From Vanrija pseudolonga (lineage: Eukaryota; Basidiomycota; Tremellomycetes; Trichosporonales; Trichosporonaceae): a stretch of DNA of 64,000 bases. Below the pieces are notes generated by a model. That model saw only the letters and a program-made list of their open reading frames with translations, was not told the DNA's origin and did not search any database. The translations under genes were made by a program, and so were the position numbers. The first letter of the stretch is position 1, and each line of letters starts with the position of its first letter. Below, one piece after another: positions 22,436 through 33,470 of this stretch. Where the stretch lies: NCBI RefSeq assembly GCF_020906515.1, contig NC_085850.1, positions 1,364,001 to 1,428,000 on the forward strand, read 5' to 3'.

Positions 22436-25400
22436 TTACAGCGGATGCAATGTATGAATGTCTAGGAATGATTGTGTTCCGAATAGTGTGCGCGCTGCGG
22501 CCAGCAGCTCGTCAATGCAGTTTATCGCCTCTCCCAGCGCCTCATTCTCCGCCATGCCGTAGAGCACGGCCAGCTCGGCGCGGTTGGCCGACTCGCCACC
22601 ATCGTCGTCGCCGGCTGCCGGCTCGACCTCTGCCTCGGCACCAGCCCGCCGGCGCATGTTCTCGCGTGCGCGTAGGATTCGCACCTGCCGCGCATGCTCG
22701 TCGGTCGCGTCCATTACTTCGCCGAGCGGGACGCGAGGGGAGGGAAGGACCTGGGGCAGTGGGCTGCGCGAGCGAAACGACTGGCCCACGGCCCAGATGC
22801 AGACGAGGATGGCTGAGATCTGGCAGGTCAGCACAACACAATACTTTGCTACCTACGAGCTCTCGCCGGCTGGACAGGACATCGAGCACCGTCGCCTTGC
22901 GCGGCAGACTGAACCTCAGTGTCCGGATTTCTCCAAACGTCTCGATGAGGCGCTCGGTTAGGTCAATGACCTCGGCATAGAGTTTGACCGGTCGCGGCAG
23001 GAGGGACAGCTCTCGCCGTTGAATCTCGACTAGGGTGCGGCTCCGGGCAATGTTGCGCTGGCGTCAGCTGCATGCCGAGCAGTCCAACTCACCCGTACGG
23101 AGGCCTCCACCATACTGTACTGCTTGCTGTTGGCCTGGTACACCAACGATGGGCGCAGAAGGTCGCGGCTCATGCGCAGGTAGTATTCTGTCACCTGGTC
23201 CATCGTCTGCGCCACAGCACCAAAGTACTGCACGCGAGCGTGGATGGGCCACAGCCACGACCCGATGACGACGGCCGCGCAGATGCCGATGAAAATGTCC
23301 ACGAAACGCATCCAGGCCAGCGTGAACTCTGACAGCCCGCCCGAGAGGCCGAGGTACTCGATGAACATGATCGGAGGGAGGGTGATGCCCGTCACGATTG
23401 CCATCGGCGCGACGTGCGTGAACAGCACACCGTACGAGATTGGCACGGCGCAGGCGGTAGCGAGCGCGACGAGGCCGTACGGGTTCGTACCAGCGATGCG
23501 AGTGCACTGCTGGTTAGCAGGTGGAATCGGCCGGAGTGCTACACCTACCACGTAGCCGACGACCGCGCCGATCAATGTCCCCAGGGTTCGATAAAAGCCA
23601 ATGCGCAACGTCGCACCAGTGGTCACCTCCAACACGTACATGAAGCTGACCACCATCCACGGGCCACGCGACTTGTCGTACCAATGACGCCCAGAGTTCC
23701 CTTCTGGCATGAACGCTGGGACGGATAGCAGACTGATGCCGATCGTTTGCTTCAACGCGAAGAGCACGTGGTGAGAGTGCTTCATCGAGTGCAGGGCCTT
23801 GGACACGAGCACACGGGCTGGCGGGTTAGCACAGTCTGCCAGCCATGTGAACCCACCGACGACGACCGCCTGCCGATCCCAGATGGAGCGCCACGCCGAG
23901 ATCAGGCGTCCCGCTAGTGTAGGCTCCGTCTGTACACGCGCTGGGCGCGACTCGCGCAGAAGCGTGTGCACAAAGTCGAGATCCTCCGCACGCTCGTAGT
24001 CGTCCCCTACCTCCGCCTCGGCTCTTGTTTCTCCGTCCACTGCGCTGGTTTAGCGAATAAATACGATTTCCACCCACTCGAAGGTCTGGCCGTCTCTGGC
24101 GCCTTGGTCCACGGCCAAATGATGGCAGGGAAGATCCAGTGCTTGGGCTGTGCACCCTGGCGCAGATGAACTGCATAGCCGAGCAGGTGCTGCGTGTCCT
24201 TGGCCAGATCCAGTAGGGCAATCATGTAGAAGGCGATGCGGAAGCGATCCTCCTCGTCCAGCCAGTCGGCTGCCGTTGGGATCTCGTCCTCCCACATGAC
24301 GCCCTTCGCCGAGAGGCGCGAAGCCAGCGTGGCTGTGCTCGTGCTCTTCTGCAACTCATTGCCAAGGTCCGTCGTGTCAATGATGCCGCTCAGGTGTCGC
24401 TGGAGATCCTTGAGAGACGTCTGCAGCTGGGCCTTGACCTCGGCAGGGTCCTTGTGGTCGTCCAATCCCCAGTGCCAGTCGCAGGCGTCGGACATTTGGG
24501 CCGCGGCCGAGGTCATGGCAGCTACGATGCTGTCACTGAGGCCCGTGCACGCCATGGTCAGCTTCGCACGAGCCGGGTCGACATATGGTCCACCACGACC
24601 ACGCGAGTTTCGCGAATTGCCCGACGCGTGTCGCGGCTGGGTGTGGGTGGCGACGCGACTCAGGTGATGGGCCAGCTGCACGCCGTCGATGTAGTGGTCA
24701 CTGGCGGTGGTATCTGGCGTGGCTTCCGCGGTCTCTGGACTGCCATCTGCGGCGACTCGCGGACTGCCCTGCCACCCGTGGGGGATGAGGTCGCGAGGAT
24801 GACGCTCCCCACTCCGACTACGGCTTCCCTGCCGCCGGTGCATGCTGTGTCGTGGCGTGCTGGCTCGGCTCGGGGGACGTGTCGACGGAGTGGCGTATGT
24901 GCGTTCCAGCGCATGCCGGATACGCTCTCCTGGTACGTGTCCTGTGGGGCCGAGCAAGGGGTTGCGTTGCAATCGGGCCAGAAGGTGGATGATCGGCTCG
25001 AGGGCGGCCGGCTTCTGTCTAGCGCGGACGATGTCGAGCATGTACGAAGCATGAGTGGCACGAGTGGTAGCGATTTCGGCCCGCAATTTCCGAGCGAGCT
25101 TCTGTTGTCGAGTTCGGGACGACGGCTTCTCAAGCGACTCTTCGACTTGTCTTGGCGATGGGGCTGATCCCGATGTCGTACCCGAAGCTTCTTTGCTATT
25201 GCTGCTTGCTTCTGGTGGGGTCTCGGGCTCGATCTCCAGGATAGTGCCTAACGATGCGGGAATGAGCTCGCATGCTGTCTTCACCGTGTTGAAGAGGTGT
25301 TGGCCGAGAAGTGGCGACGACGAATGCTCGGAGAAGAGGACACCGGAGGCGGTGGCGAAGGCGTACGCGAACAGCGTCACAAAGAACTGATCAAGGAACA

Positions 25401-26256
25401 GGTGCGCTTTGAACTAAGGCCCGTTAGGCCCTAGGTGATGGCGGTGATCGACCTACCTGGGTGATCCTTTGGCTCGCAGTCAAGAGGAAGATGGGGTTGA
25501 ACATAGCGGCTCGACATGCAATGTTGAGTCGCGGATAGCAGCTCCGGAGGCAGCCGCCTACGCCCGGTCAGCACAGCTTGCAACTCGTACGACTTACAAA
25601 CGGCCGATAGGATAGCAAGCCAGACGGCGAGGACCGCACGCGCTTGTGGCGAATCGGAGCCATACGTCTTGCCGCAGTACGCAGCGATGGCCACCCCAAT
25701 CGTGGCCCACGTCAGGCCGCACAGCGCCCCGATGAAGTTTACGGCTGGCGGGTAAGCAGAAATCAAGACCGAGCTACCCACTGTTAGACTCAAGCTGCTG
25801 GCTCACCCTCCCGCGGGGAAAGTAGAACAGAATGACCGAGGTGTAGACGAGGAAAGAGTATCTGTGCGCGCGCACGCGGGTGGTCAGCGCGACGAATGCC
25901 GGCGGTAGTGGTGGTGGTGACGAGCTGAGCTTGGGTGATGGGTTACTCCCTGGCGGCCATAGCCCGCTCGGGCAACTCGGGTGGTGGTAGTGGCCCATGG
26001 CCCTCCATCACGCCGCGCACCCTCATCGCGCCACCGCTCCACTTGTTGCTCGTACTCACTCTCCTGCGAGGTGGTTGAGCGGGTGCACTACCACGAAGAC
26101 AAAGCTCAAAAATGCAGTGAGGACCGGGGCGAGCATCGGACGCGCCTTGGACGCCCATGGCGGAAGGCGTGCGTTGAGCGAGAAGGCATGGCGCCGGCCC
26201 GTCGTCGGCACGAGCGTGCTGTCGCCGCTTGTGCCTGTCGGTGTGGTCGAGGACAT
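22436..26256 (-). CDS. Fusaric-acid-resistance / aromatic-acid-exporter-like membrane protein (DUF2422/DUF2421 type)
   Basis: Ten exons (26256-26060, 25861-25782, 25744-25598, 25557-25457, 25413-24078, 24039-23857, 23817-23549, 23506-23093, 23057-22857, 22819-22436) encode about 1103 residues. An N-terminal 6-TM block (PMLAPVLTAFLSFVFVVVHP, SFLVYTSVILFYF, NFIGALCGLTWATIGVAIAA, AMFNPIFLLTASQRIT, FFVTLFAYAFATASGVLF) precedes a soluble region of about 300 residues. A second TM block follows (LFALKQTIGISLLSVPAF, GATLRIGFYRTLGTLIGA), with an FUSC-like region and then a helical C-terminal domain. Such proteins are thought to export aromatic acids or related toxic compounds; many fungal members are annotated as ER or plasma-membrane transporters. 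Introns are 35-43 nt except the first (198 nt). Two are stop-free multiples of three (23818-23856 and about 23507-23548). Exon 2/3 joins only through the GTGGGT donor at 25781. Confidence 0.85.
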
Positions 26257-26892
26257 GGCGTCGGTGTCACCGACACGGACAGGCGGCGTGTCGTGTGGAC
26301 GTGTGTATGTGTGCGAGGGCAGTCGAGATGTGTGCAATGTCAAGAGTAGTGTAGCCGTCCCATGTTTCTGGGTCAAGTCAAGAGATTGTGCGCACCCGAT
26401 AGGAGATTGGACGAAGCAGCATATTTGTGTCTCCAGATGCGTTTCCGACAATCGGAGAGGCGGCGGAGAGGCGGAGTGGAGGGCAGCAAGGCAGCACAGG
26501 GCGGCGGAGACTGGCCGAGAGAGAGATTCACGGCACGGCCGTATGGCACTGGAGCGGCCAGTCTGGGCAGTCGTCTGGCTGACGGCAACTGGGAATGCCA
26601 CGTGCACCACGTGGTGGTCACCATCACTGATTAGCCCCTTGGCTCTATTCAGGGCACGGCACAAAGATAATCACGCCATGTCATTTGATTCCGGCATTAC
26701 AACTTGAAATCAATACGTCGGTCCTTTCAGTGGTGGTGGGGTCAGTCAGTCGGCGACGCCGCTGCCGTCTAAGTCAGATGTCGGTCGGCCTTGCTCATCT
26801 CAATCTGCACTACCTCATCTCCATTTAACCCCAGTCTACAGCAGGACCAAAGCCCACCAGAGCAACCGCGGCACTCCCGCCACCCTCTCACC
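26257..26892. other. Divergent promoter region: exporter-like gene and MTHFR
   Basis: 636 bp between two divergently transcribed starts. No supported coding sequence was seen; it presumably holds both promoters. Confidence 0.6.
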
Positions 26893-28967
26893 ATGCCCCA
26901 CCTCACTCACCTCATCACCTCGAGGCAGGGCCCGTTCCACACGTACGAGTTCTTCCCGCCGCGCACAGAGCCAGGTCTTGCCAACCTCCTCGACCGTATC
27001 GGCCGCCTCTCGGCTGCCCCTCTCAATGCGCCGCTCGCCGTTTCGGTCACCTGGGGCGCGGGCGGCTCGACAGCCGACCGCTCCCTCGACCTCGCTGAGG
27101 CCATTGTCAAGATGGGCATCGAGGTCATCCTCCACTTGACGTGCACCAACATGCCGATTGAAAAGGTGGACAAGGCTCTGCAGGTACGTTTGTTATTGTT
27201 GTTGCTTTTGTTATCGCGGGGCGTCGTCGGGCGTTAGAAAGCAAGCACGATAACTAACGCCATCTCCCCACACAGCGCTGCCGCGACATTGGGATCCAGA
27301 ACATCCTCGCCCTCCGAGGTGACGCGCCCCGCGGTGACGAGTACGCCGTCGACGCGAATGACAACTTTGACGAGTTTGAACATGCCGATGATCTCATCCG
27401 CTACATTCGCAAGCAGCACGGTGACTACTTCTGCATCGGTGTTGCAGGCTACCCCACTCCTCACCCCGACTCGGAGAGTGCCGAGTCGGACCTGCATTAC
27501 CTCAAGGCCAAGGTCGATGCCGGTGCCGACTTTATCATCACCCAGCTGTTCTACGACATTGGCGAGTTTGAGCGCTGGGTAATTGGTGTGCGCGGAGCTG
27601 GTGAGTGTAGCGCTAGAGGACGCGCCCTCTGACTCGGCAGGCATCGACATCCCCATCCTCCCCGGTGTTATGCCGATCCAGAACTTTGCCTCGTTCCGCC
27701 GCTTGGCCAACTTGACAAAGTGCTCGGTGCCCCCTAACATCTTCACGGATCTGGAGCGCATCAAGGTGGGTTCTGTGTCACTAAGATGACTCTAACCCGC
27801 CAGGCCGACGACGCCGCGGTCAAGCAGTACGGTGTGCGCCTTGCAACCACCATGGTGAACCGCCTCATTGCGTCTGGCCTTGTCAACGGCGTCCACTTCT
27901 GCACTCTCAACTTGGAGAAGTCTGTCCGCACGATTTTGGAAAAGCTCGGCTGGCTCGCTGGCGGAGGTTCCGGTGGGATCGGGCACAACCAGGTTATCCT
28001 CGACGACGCCCAGGCTGCCCGGCGCCAGCTCGACCAGCACTCCATCTCGCCCTCTGACGCCAGCCAGCTGGCGCAGTGGGGCCTTGCGCGTGCCCATGAA
28101 CAGCAGGCGCGCCAGGCCGCGCAGGCCAAGCCGCCGCCTCCCGCGCTCGGTGAGGACGCATGGGACGAGTTCCCGAACGGTCGTTTCACCGACGTCCGCA
28201 GTCCAGCCTACGGTGAAATCGACGGCTGGGGAAGCGGATTAAAGACGACAGTGAGTGGGCTGTATGGCCGTTCAGCGAGCACCGCTGACGACCGCCAGCC
28301 TGCTCAGGCCCTCAAGGACTGGGGAACACCAGCCACGACTGATGACCTGGCGGCGCTGTTCACGAGGTATCTCAAGGGAGATCCTTCGACGCCGACCACA
28401 CCATTCTGTGACCTGCCATTGTCGCCCGAGTCGTCCATCATTTTGGACCACCTCGTGGCTCTCAACGGAGCGGGGAAGCGGTACTGGACCGTCGGATCGC
28501 AGCCGGCCGTCGACTCGGCGCCTAGCGACGACCCTCTGCACGGTTGGGGTCCCGCAGGTGGCTATGTGTGGCAGAAGGCCTTTGTCGAGTTCTTCGTGCC
28601 CGCGTCCGAGGTCGACCGCCTCCAGGAGAAGCTTGTCAAGCTCAAGGATGGCGAAATCACCTTCTACGCGTCCAATAAGAAGGGCGAGTACACGAGCAAC
28701 GTCGCCAAGGACTCGGTCAACGCCGTGACTTGGGCTGCGTTCCCCGGCCAGGAGATTGTGCAGTCGACCATCATCGAGGAGATTTCCTTCTTGGCGTGGA
28801 AGGAGGAGGCGTTTGACATCTGGAACGAGTGGTCGCTGCTGTACCCGCGTAACTCGCCCGCTCGCAAGCTCCTCGACGAGATCAGCAACGAGTGGTGGCT
28901 CGTGAGCTTGATTCACCACGACTACAAGGACTCGGAGGGATTGTGGCGTTTCCTGCTCGACAACTAG
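26893..28967 (+). CDS. MET13: Methylenetetrahydrofolate reductase
   Basis: Five exons (26893-27183, 27276-27600, 27641-27765, 27804-28250, 28299-28967) encode 618 residues, the usual eukaryotic two-domain size. The N-terminal TIM-barrel has TYEFFPPRTEPG, SVTWGAGGS, LTCTNMPIEKVDKAL, NILALRGDAPRG and VHFCTLNLEKS, matching the FAD/NAD(P)H and folate sites. The C-terminal regulatory domain has GWGPAGGYVWQKAFVEFF and NAVTWAAFPGQEI. It reduces methylene-THF to methyl-THF for methionine synthesis in the cytosol. The last intron (28251-28298, 48 nt) is a multiple of three without a stop. Removing it gives GLKTTPAQALKDWG, which is how homologues read. MET13 rather than MET12 is a judgement from overall similarity and is not certain. 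Confidence 0.94.
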
Positions 28968-29153
28968 CCTCATTATCATAGAAAACTGTGCCGCACTCGT
29001 TTGGGAGGCGCGGGACGAACCCAGGAGAATTGTTCAACCATCATTATTGTAACCCCAGCATGACATGCAAGACATCCAACTGTACGGTGGTGAAGGTGTG
29101 GTGGGGGTGGGGTAGCATCTAAAGGTACAAATACAGTCTTGTGGCTCGCCGCT

Positions 29154-29779
29154 CTACTCGTCGTCGCTCTCGCCCTGCTCGGGGGCGTTATTCTCGTGCT
29201 CGGCAGCGTTGATGCTAGCCAGGATGTCGATCTCGCCAGCAGCAGCCTCCTTGCGCATGCCCTGCAGCCGTTGCCCTGGGCACCAAGTTAGCTACTATCA
29301 TGGTCGTTGAGCTAATCCAGGGACGCACTGAAGATGGTCGCGATCGACTCGTTGGTCTTGCGCTCGAGCTTGCCCATGCAGGCGTTCATATCCCGCTTGA
29401 GGTCCCAGTTTGGCCTCTTGGGCTGGATGTTGAACAGGTCCTGGGGGCGGGGTGAGCAGTTGCTTGTGAATGCAATCAGGCAACTTACCAGCTCCTCGGC
29501 GCGGCGCGCCTCGTCCTCCTTGACAATCTCCTCGGCGAGCCCCTCGACGGCCTTCTCGACCGTGTCCTCGCCTGCGCCCTCGCGCGCGCGCATCTGCCGT
29601 GTCTCGGGGTCAAAGTTGCGCTGCTTGAAGGTAAAGTGCGCGCTGGGGCGTCAGCAGCTGCGGGGTGAAGCGCGTACTCACGCGTCGCTCTCGCCTGCGT
29701 CGTGCGCGTCCTTGCGCTTCCGGAGCGCGATGAGCCGCTCCTTGCGCGCCGCGGCCGTCACGGCGAGGTTGGTCTCCAT
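29154..29779 (-). CDS. cwf18: cwf18/CCDC12-family pre-mRNA splicing factor
   Basis: Four exons (29779-29682, 29642-29489, 29440-29329, 29275-29154) encode 161 residues, close to human CCDC12 (166). The helical N-terminus METNLAVTAAARKERLIAL leads to HFTFKQRNFDPETRQMR, then an acidic helix and DLFNIQPKRPNWDLKRDMN, the family's most conserved block, followed by KLERKTNESIATIFRQRL. The tail is acidic (QGESDDE). The family is part of the NineTeen-complex-associated spliceosome core and acts in the nucleus. The gene is convergent with MTHFR and shares a 185-bp divergent promoter with DPH1. Confidence 0.9.
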
Positions 29780-29964
29780 GGTGTTATGTGGTGATGGAAG
29801 GTCGGCGGCGATGGAAAGTCGAGCTTGAACAAGCAGAGAGTGTGTTGTGAGCTCGGCAAAGCGACCGTGGGAAAGTACTCTAGTCGCCACCTGAAATGTT
29901 GGTCCAAGCTTCCAAAATGCTGACATTGACATTGACCTGCGCACTCACTCACATCACACACACC
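29780..29964. promoter_or_regulatory. Compact bidirectional promoter (cwf18 / DPH1)
   Basis: Only 185 bp separate the two divergent ATGs, so both core promoters must lie here. No clear TATA box is seen. Inferred from gene layout. Confidence 0.6.
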
Positions 29965-31689
29965 ATGGCAGACATCACAGCGACAGAGGGCATCGAGCGC
30001 CCGGCCAACCCGCCGACAGCGAAGCCGAGGAAGCGCTTCGTCGGCACCTCGGCGCGCGCGGGCAGCTCGCGCGCCGGTGGTGCCGCGCCGCGCCGCGTCG
30101 CCAACCAGGTCCCCGACGAGATCCTCAACGACCCCGCCCTCCGCGAGGCCATGAAGGGCCTGCCTGCCAACTACAACTTTGAGATCCCCAAGACGATCCA
30201 CCACGTGCGCAAGGAGGGCGTCAAGACGGTCGCGCTGCAGATGCCCGAGGGCCTCATGATGTACGGCTGTGCGATTGCCGACATTGTCGAGAGGTGCGTG
30301 GGGTGTCGTTGGCCGTGTGAGACAGAGTGCTAATGGACAGGTTTACTGGCGCCCAGCCGCTTCTCCTTGCCGATGTGACGTACGGCGCGTGCTGTATCGA
30401 CGACTTCACTGCGCGCGAGATGGGCGCTGAGATGATTGTGCACTACGGACACTCTTGCTTGAGTGGGTACAGCAGAGCTCGGACGGGGGCCTCCAGCTGA
30501 CCACGCCTCCCAGTTCCCGTCAACCAGACGAGCATCAAGACACTGTACATCTTCGTCGAGATCGCCATCGACACGCCGCACCTATGCCTGTCGGTCCGGC
30601 GCAACTTCCCCTCCTCGCGGCCGGCGTTCCAGCGTGCCGTCCTCGGCGCGGGGCAGTCCGAGCCCGGCGCCAAGGTCGGCATCTCGCTCGACGAGGCGGA
30701 GCGCGAGGCGATGGGCAAGGCCGACGCGGACGAACTCCCTACCCGCCTAGCGCTGGTCGGCACGATCCAGTTCGTAGCCGCTGTGCAGGCGCTGCGCGAC
30801 GACCTGGAGAAGGCAATGGCGCCGCTCGACGACGTCGACGAGGCGGGCGACGACGCGCTCGCCAAGATCCGCCGCGGCGAGATCGGCGTCTGGAGAGGCA
30901 AGTACGACATCTCGGTCCCCCAGGTCCGCCCGCTGTCGCCCGGCGAGATCCTCGGCTGCACCGCCCCCAAGCTCGGCGACGTCGACGCACTCATCTACGT
31001 CGGCGACGGCCGCTTCCACCTCGAGAGCATCATGATCGCCAACCCGTCCGTGCCGGCGTTCCGCTTCGACCCGTACTCGAAGAAGTTTACGCGCGAGTAC
31101 TATGAGCACGACGAGATGCGCTCGGTGCGCGCCGACGCCGTGCGCGTGGCCCGCCGTAACCTCCTCGAGCGGGGCGCTGACAGCTGGGCCATCCTCCTCG
31201 GAACGCTCGGCCGCCAGGGCAGCCTGAGCGTCATGAAGACGGTCGCGGCGGGCTTGCCGCCCAGCGCGGACACCGTCCCGCCGCTCATGGTCCTCCTGTC
31301 CGAAGTGTCTCCGGCCAAGCTGGGTCTGTTCTCCGACGCGGAGATTTCGACGTTTGTGCAGACGAGTTGCCCGCGTCTGTCGATCGACTGGGGGTACGCG
31401 TTCAAGCGGCCCCTGCTGAGCTCGTACGAGGCGAGCGTGGCTGCTGGCCGGATCACGGGATGGCACGGTGTCGACCTCGACGGACGCGAGAACGGAAAGG
31501 GCGACTACCCGATGGACTACTATGCGGTAGGTGCGAGTGTTTGGGCCATCGCTGACAAGCCAGGACGGATCTCTCGGCCCGTGGACGCCGCGCCACCAGC
31601 CGCCCAAGCCGCCAAGGGAGCCACGAACTCTGCGTGTTGCACCTGGGCCAGCGGCAGCGGCGCCAGCCGCGCCTGTGGTAGCAGCATAG
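29965..31689 (+). CDS. DPH1: Diphthamide synthase subunit DPH1 (2-(3-amino-3-carboxypropyl)histidine synthase)
   Basis: Four exons (29965-30293, 30341-30462, 30514-31526, 31564-31689) encode about 529 residues. The three cysteines that bind the non-classical radical-SAM [4Fe-4S] cluster are present in their family contexts: TYGAC (Cys127), ILGCTAP (Cys299) and [10 protein letters not shown] (Cys436). The spliced C-terminus reads [18 protein letters not shown], the conserved DPH1 ending, followed by a Pro/Ala tail. With Dph2 it moves the aminocarboxypropyl group of SAM to a histidine of eEF2. The protein is longer than yeast Dph1 (425). The extra length includes a segment around 195-225, an acidic helix near 245-275 and the Pro/Ala tail. 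It ends 31 bp from the convergent DUF2461 gene. Confidence 0.94.
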
Positions 31690-31720
31690 TATACAACATG
31701 CATTTTGCACAGATCAGATC

Positions 31721-33254
31721 CTAATCGCTGTCGTCGTCGACCGGGGCGGCCATGTAGTCGTTGAGCCTGGCGTCAGTTGGGCCAACTTACGACAACTCAC
31801 ATGTGCACGAACGGCGTCATGACCTCGACGACGGCGCCGACCTTGTCTATGAAGTCTGGCGCCGTCACCTCGTCGTCGGTGAAGCTGCGACGTCAGTTGA
31901 TGTCCCCAACGGTCATGCCAACTGACTGATGGAACACGACGATGCTGCGCAGCTTGAGCAGGTCGATATCCTTGTGCGTCTTGTCGACGCCCTTGGGCGC
32001 GACCTTGAGCTCGTCCGAGTGGCCAAAGATGTTCTGCGGCTTGCCCTTCTTGCCCGGCTCGGCCTTGCCGAACAGCTTGACGAACGCCGGCGCGCCAATC
32101 GCCGCGCGGAACGGCGCGGGGTCGTGCAGGATGTTCTGGCGTATGGCGGCCAAGTCGTCGCGGCTCGGCTGCCACTTGCCACACGCCAAGATGCTGTGCC
32201 CGCGCGGGCAGATGGAGAGATGGTACCCCGCCCACGTGCCCTTCTTGCCGCCGCGCGACGTGCTCATGCTAAAGTTGCTCTTGTACGGCGTCTTGTCGGA
32301 CGAGAAGCGCACGTCGCGGTAGATCCGGTGCTTGGGGGTGTGTGAGCGGCCCGCGTGCCGACAGCTACAAACTCACAATCACGTCATTGGGCGGGAGGAC
32401 GGGCAGCTCGTCGTCTGCCTCGCTCATGCGCGCCTGCATGGGCACGACGAACGCCTTCCACTCCTGTGTGCGTGTCAGCTCGCCCAGGCAGCTCGCTTAC
32501 CGCCTCGGCTTGGCGATACGACGGCTCGTGGGCGCGGAACCAGTCACGGTCGTTGTTCTCTGGTATTTGGAGGAGCGAGAGGAAGTTGAGCGTGTTGCGC
32601 GAGACCTGGCCCGCGGGGACTGCGCGTTAGCGCTGAGCCACGACGACGAGACCCACCCTGGCCCGTCTTGGGTGCTGGGTAGATGCGCCCCGCGACGACC
32701 TGGCCCTCTTCCAGCTCGACGTCGTCGTCGTCCGAGCCCAGCTCGACAGCGTCGGCCGCGCTCGCGCCACTCTGCCTCCCCTTGGCCCCGCGGCCCCACT
32801 TGGCCTTTGCCTTGTCCGCGACTGTCGCCTTGCGCTTCGTCCCAGCCTTGGGCGTCGCCTCGGCGTCGCTCTCGCTCTCGTCGCCGTTCATGACCTCGTC
32901 GTCTTCGGGCTCGTCGTCCGAGTCGGGGTCGAAGGCCGACTCGGCGCCAGAGTCGGACGACGACAGCTCCGACTCGCTCGTCAGGCCAGTCGGCTCGCTC
33001 AGCTCGTCGTCGGTTTCGTTGCGCTTTGCCTTATTCTTTGCCTGCTGCTGCTTCCCCTTGGCCTTCTTGTCAAAGTACGGCGATGTGTTACCATTACCCC
33101 CGCGCGCTGTTCCAGATCTGGATCTGGTGGGCGTGGCCGAGGCCGCCTTGGACGCTTTGGTCTTGGTCGGGGGCGTTACTGCGTCATCCTTGTTGGTCGC
33201 CGCCACCACCTTCTTTCCTCTGGTGGTTGTCGCACGGGCCGTGCGCGCTGCCAT
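31721..33254 (-). CDS. DUF2461 (TIGR02453) family protein with long acidic N-terminus
   Basis: Six exons (33254-32657, 32619-32501, 32463-32377, 32330-31927, 31884-31801, 31766-31721) encode 445 residues. The N-terminal half is disordered, starting Arg/Lys/Thr-rich and followed by Ser/Asp/Glu tracts (ELSSSDSGAESAFDPDSDDE) and a Lys-rich stretch, suggesting a nuclear protein. The C-terminal half is the DUF2461 domain: VSRNTLNFLSLLQIPENNDR, WFRAHEPSYRQAEAEWKAF, HRIYRDVRFSSDKTPYKSNF and GYHLSICPRGHSILACGKWQ. The family is widespread in bacteria and fungi; its molecular role is unknown. One acceptor is AAG (after 32330) and one donor is GTCAGT (31926), both less usual but required for the frame. 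The true ATG is 33254; upstream in-frame codons lack an ATG. Confidence 0.88.
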
Positions 33255-33470
33255 GTCTAGTCGTGTGGTCGCCAACTTGTCAATGTTGTTGTTGCAATCT
33301 CACTCATTCAATTCACAACGACGCGTCGTGACTTTCAAGCCGTCATTGTATTGCAAACTTTCCCACGGTCAAACTGGTCGCTCGCTTGACACCCACCCAC
33401 CCACCATGACGTTTGTCTCTATCTCTTTCGCAGCTCCGCTCACCACTGCAGCGCATACCACAACTTCATC
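33255..33470. promoter_or_regulatory. Compact bidirectional promoter (DUF2461 / GTR1)
   Basis: 216 bp between divergent start codons must serve both genes. No TATA box is evident. Confidence 0.55.
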
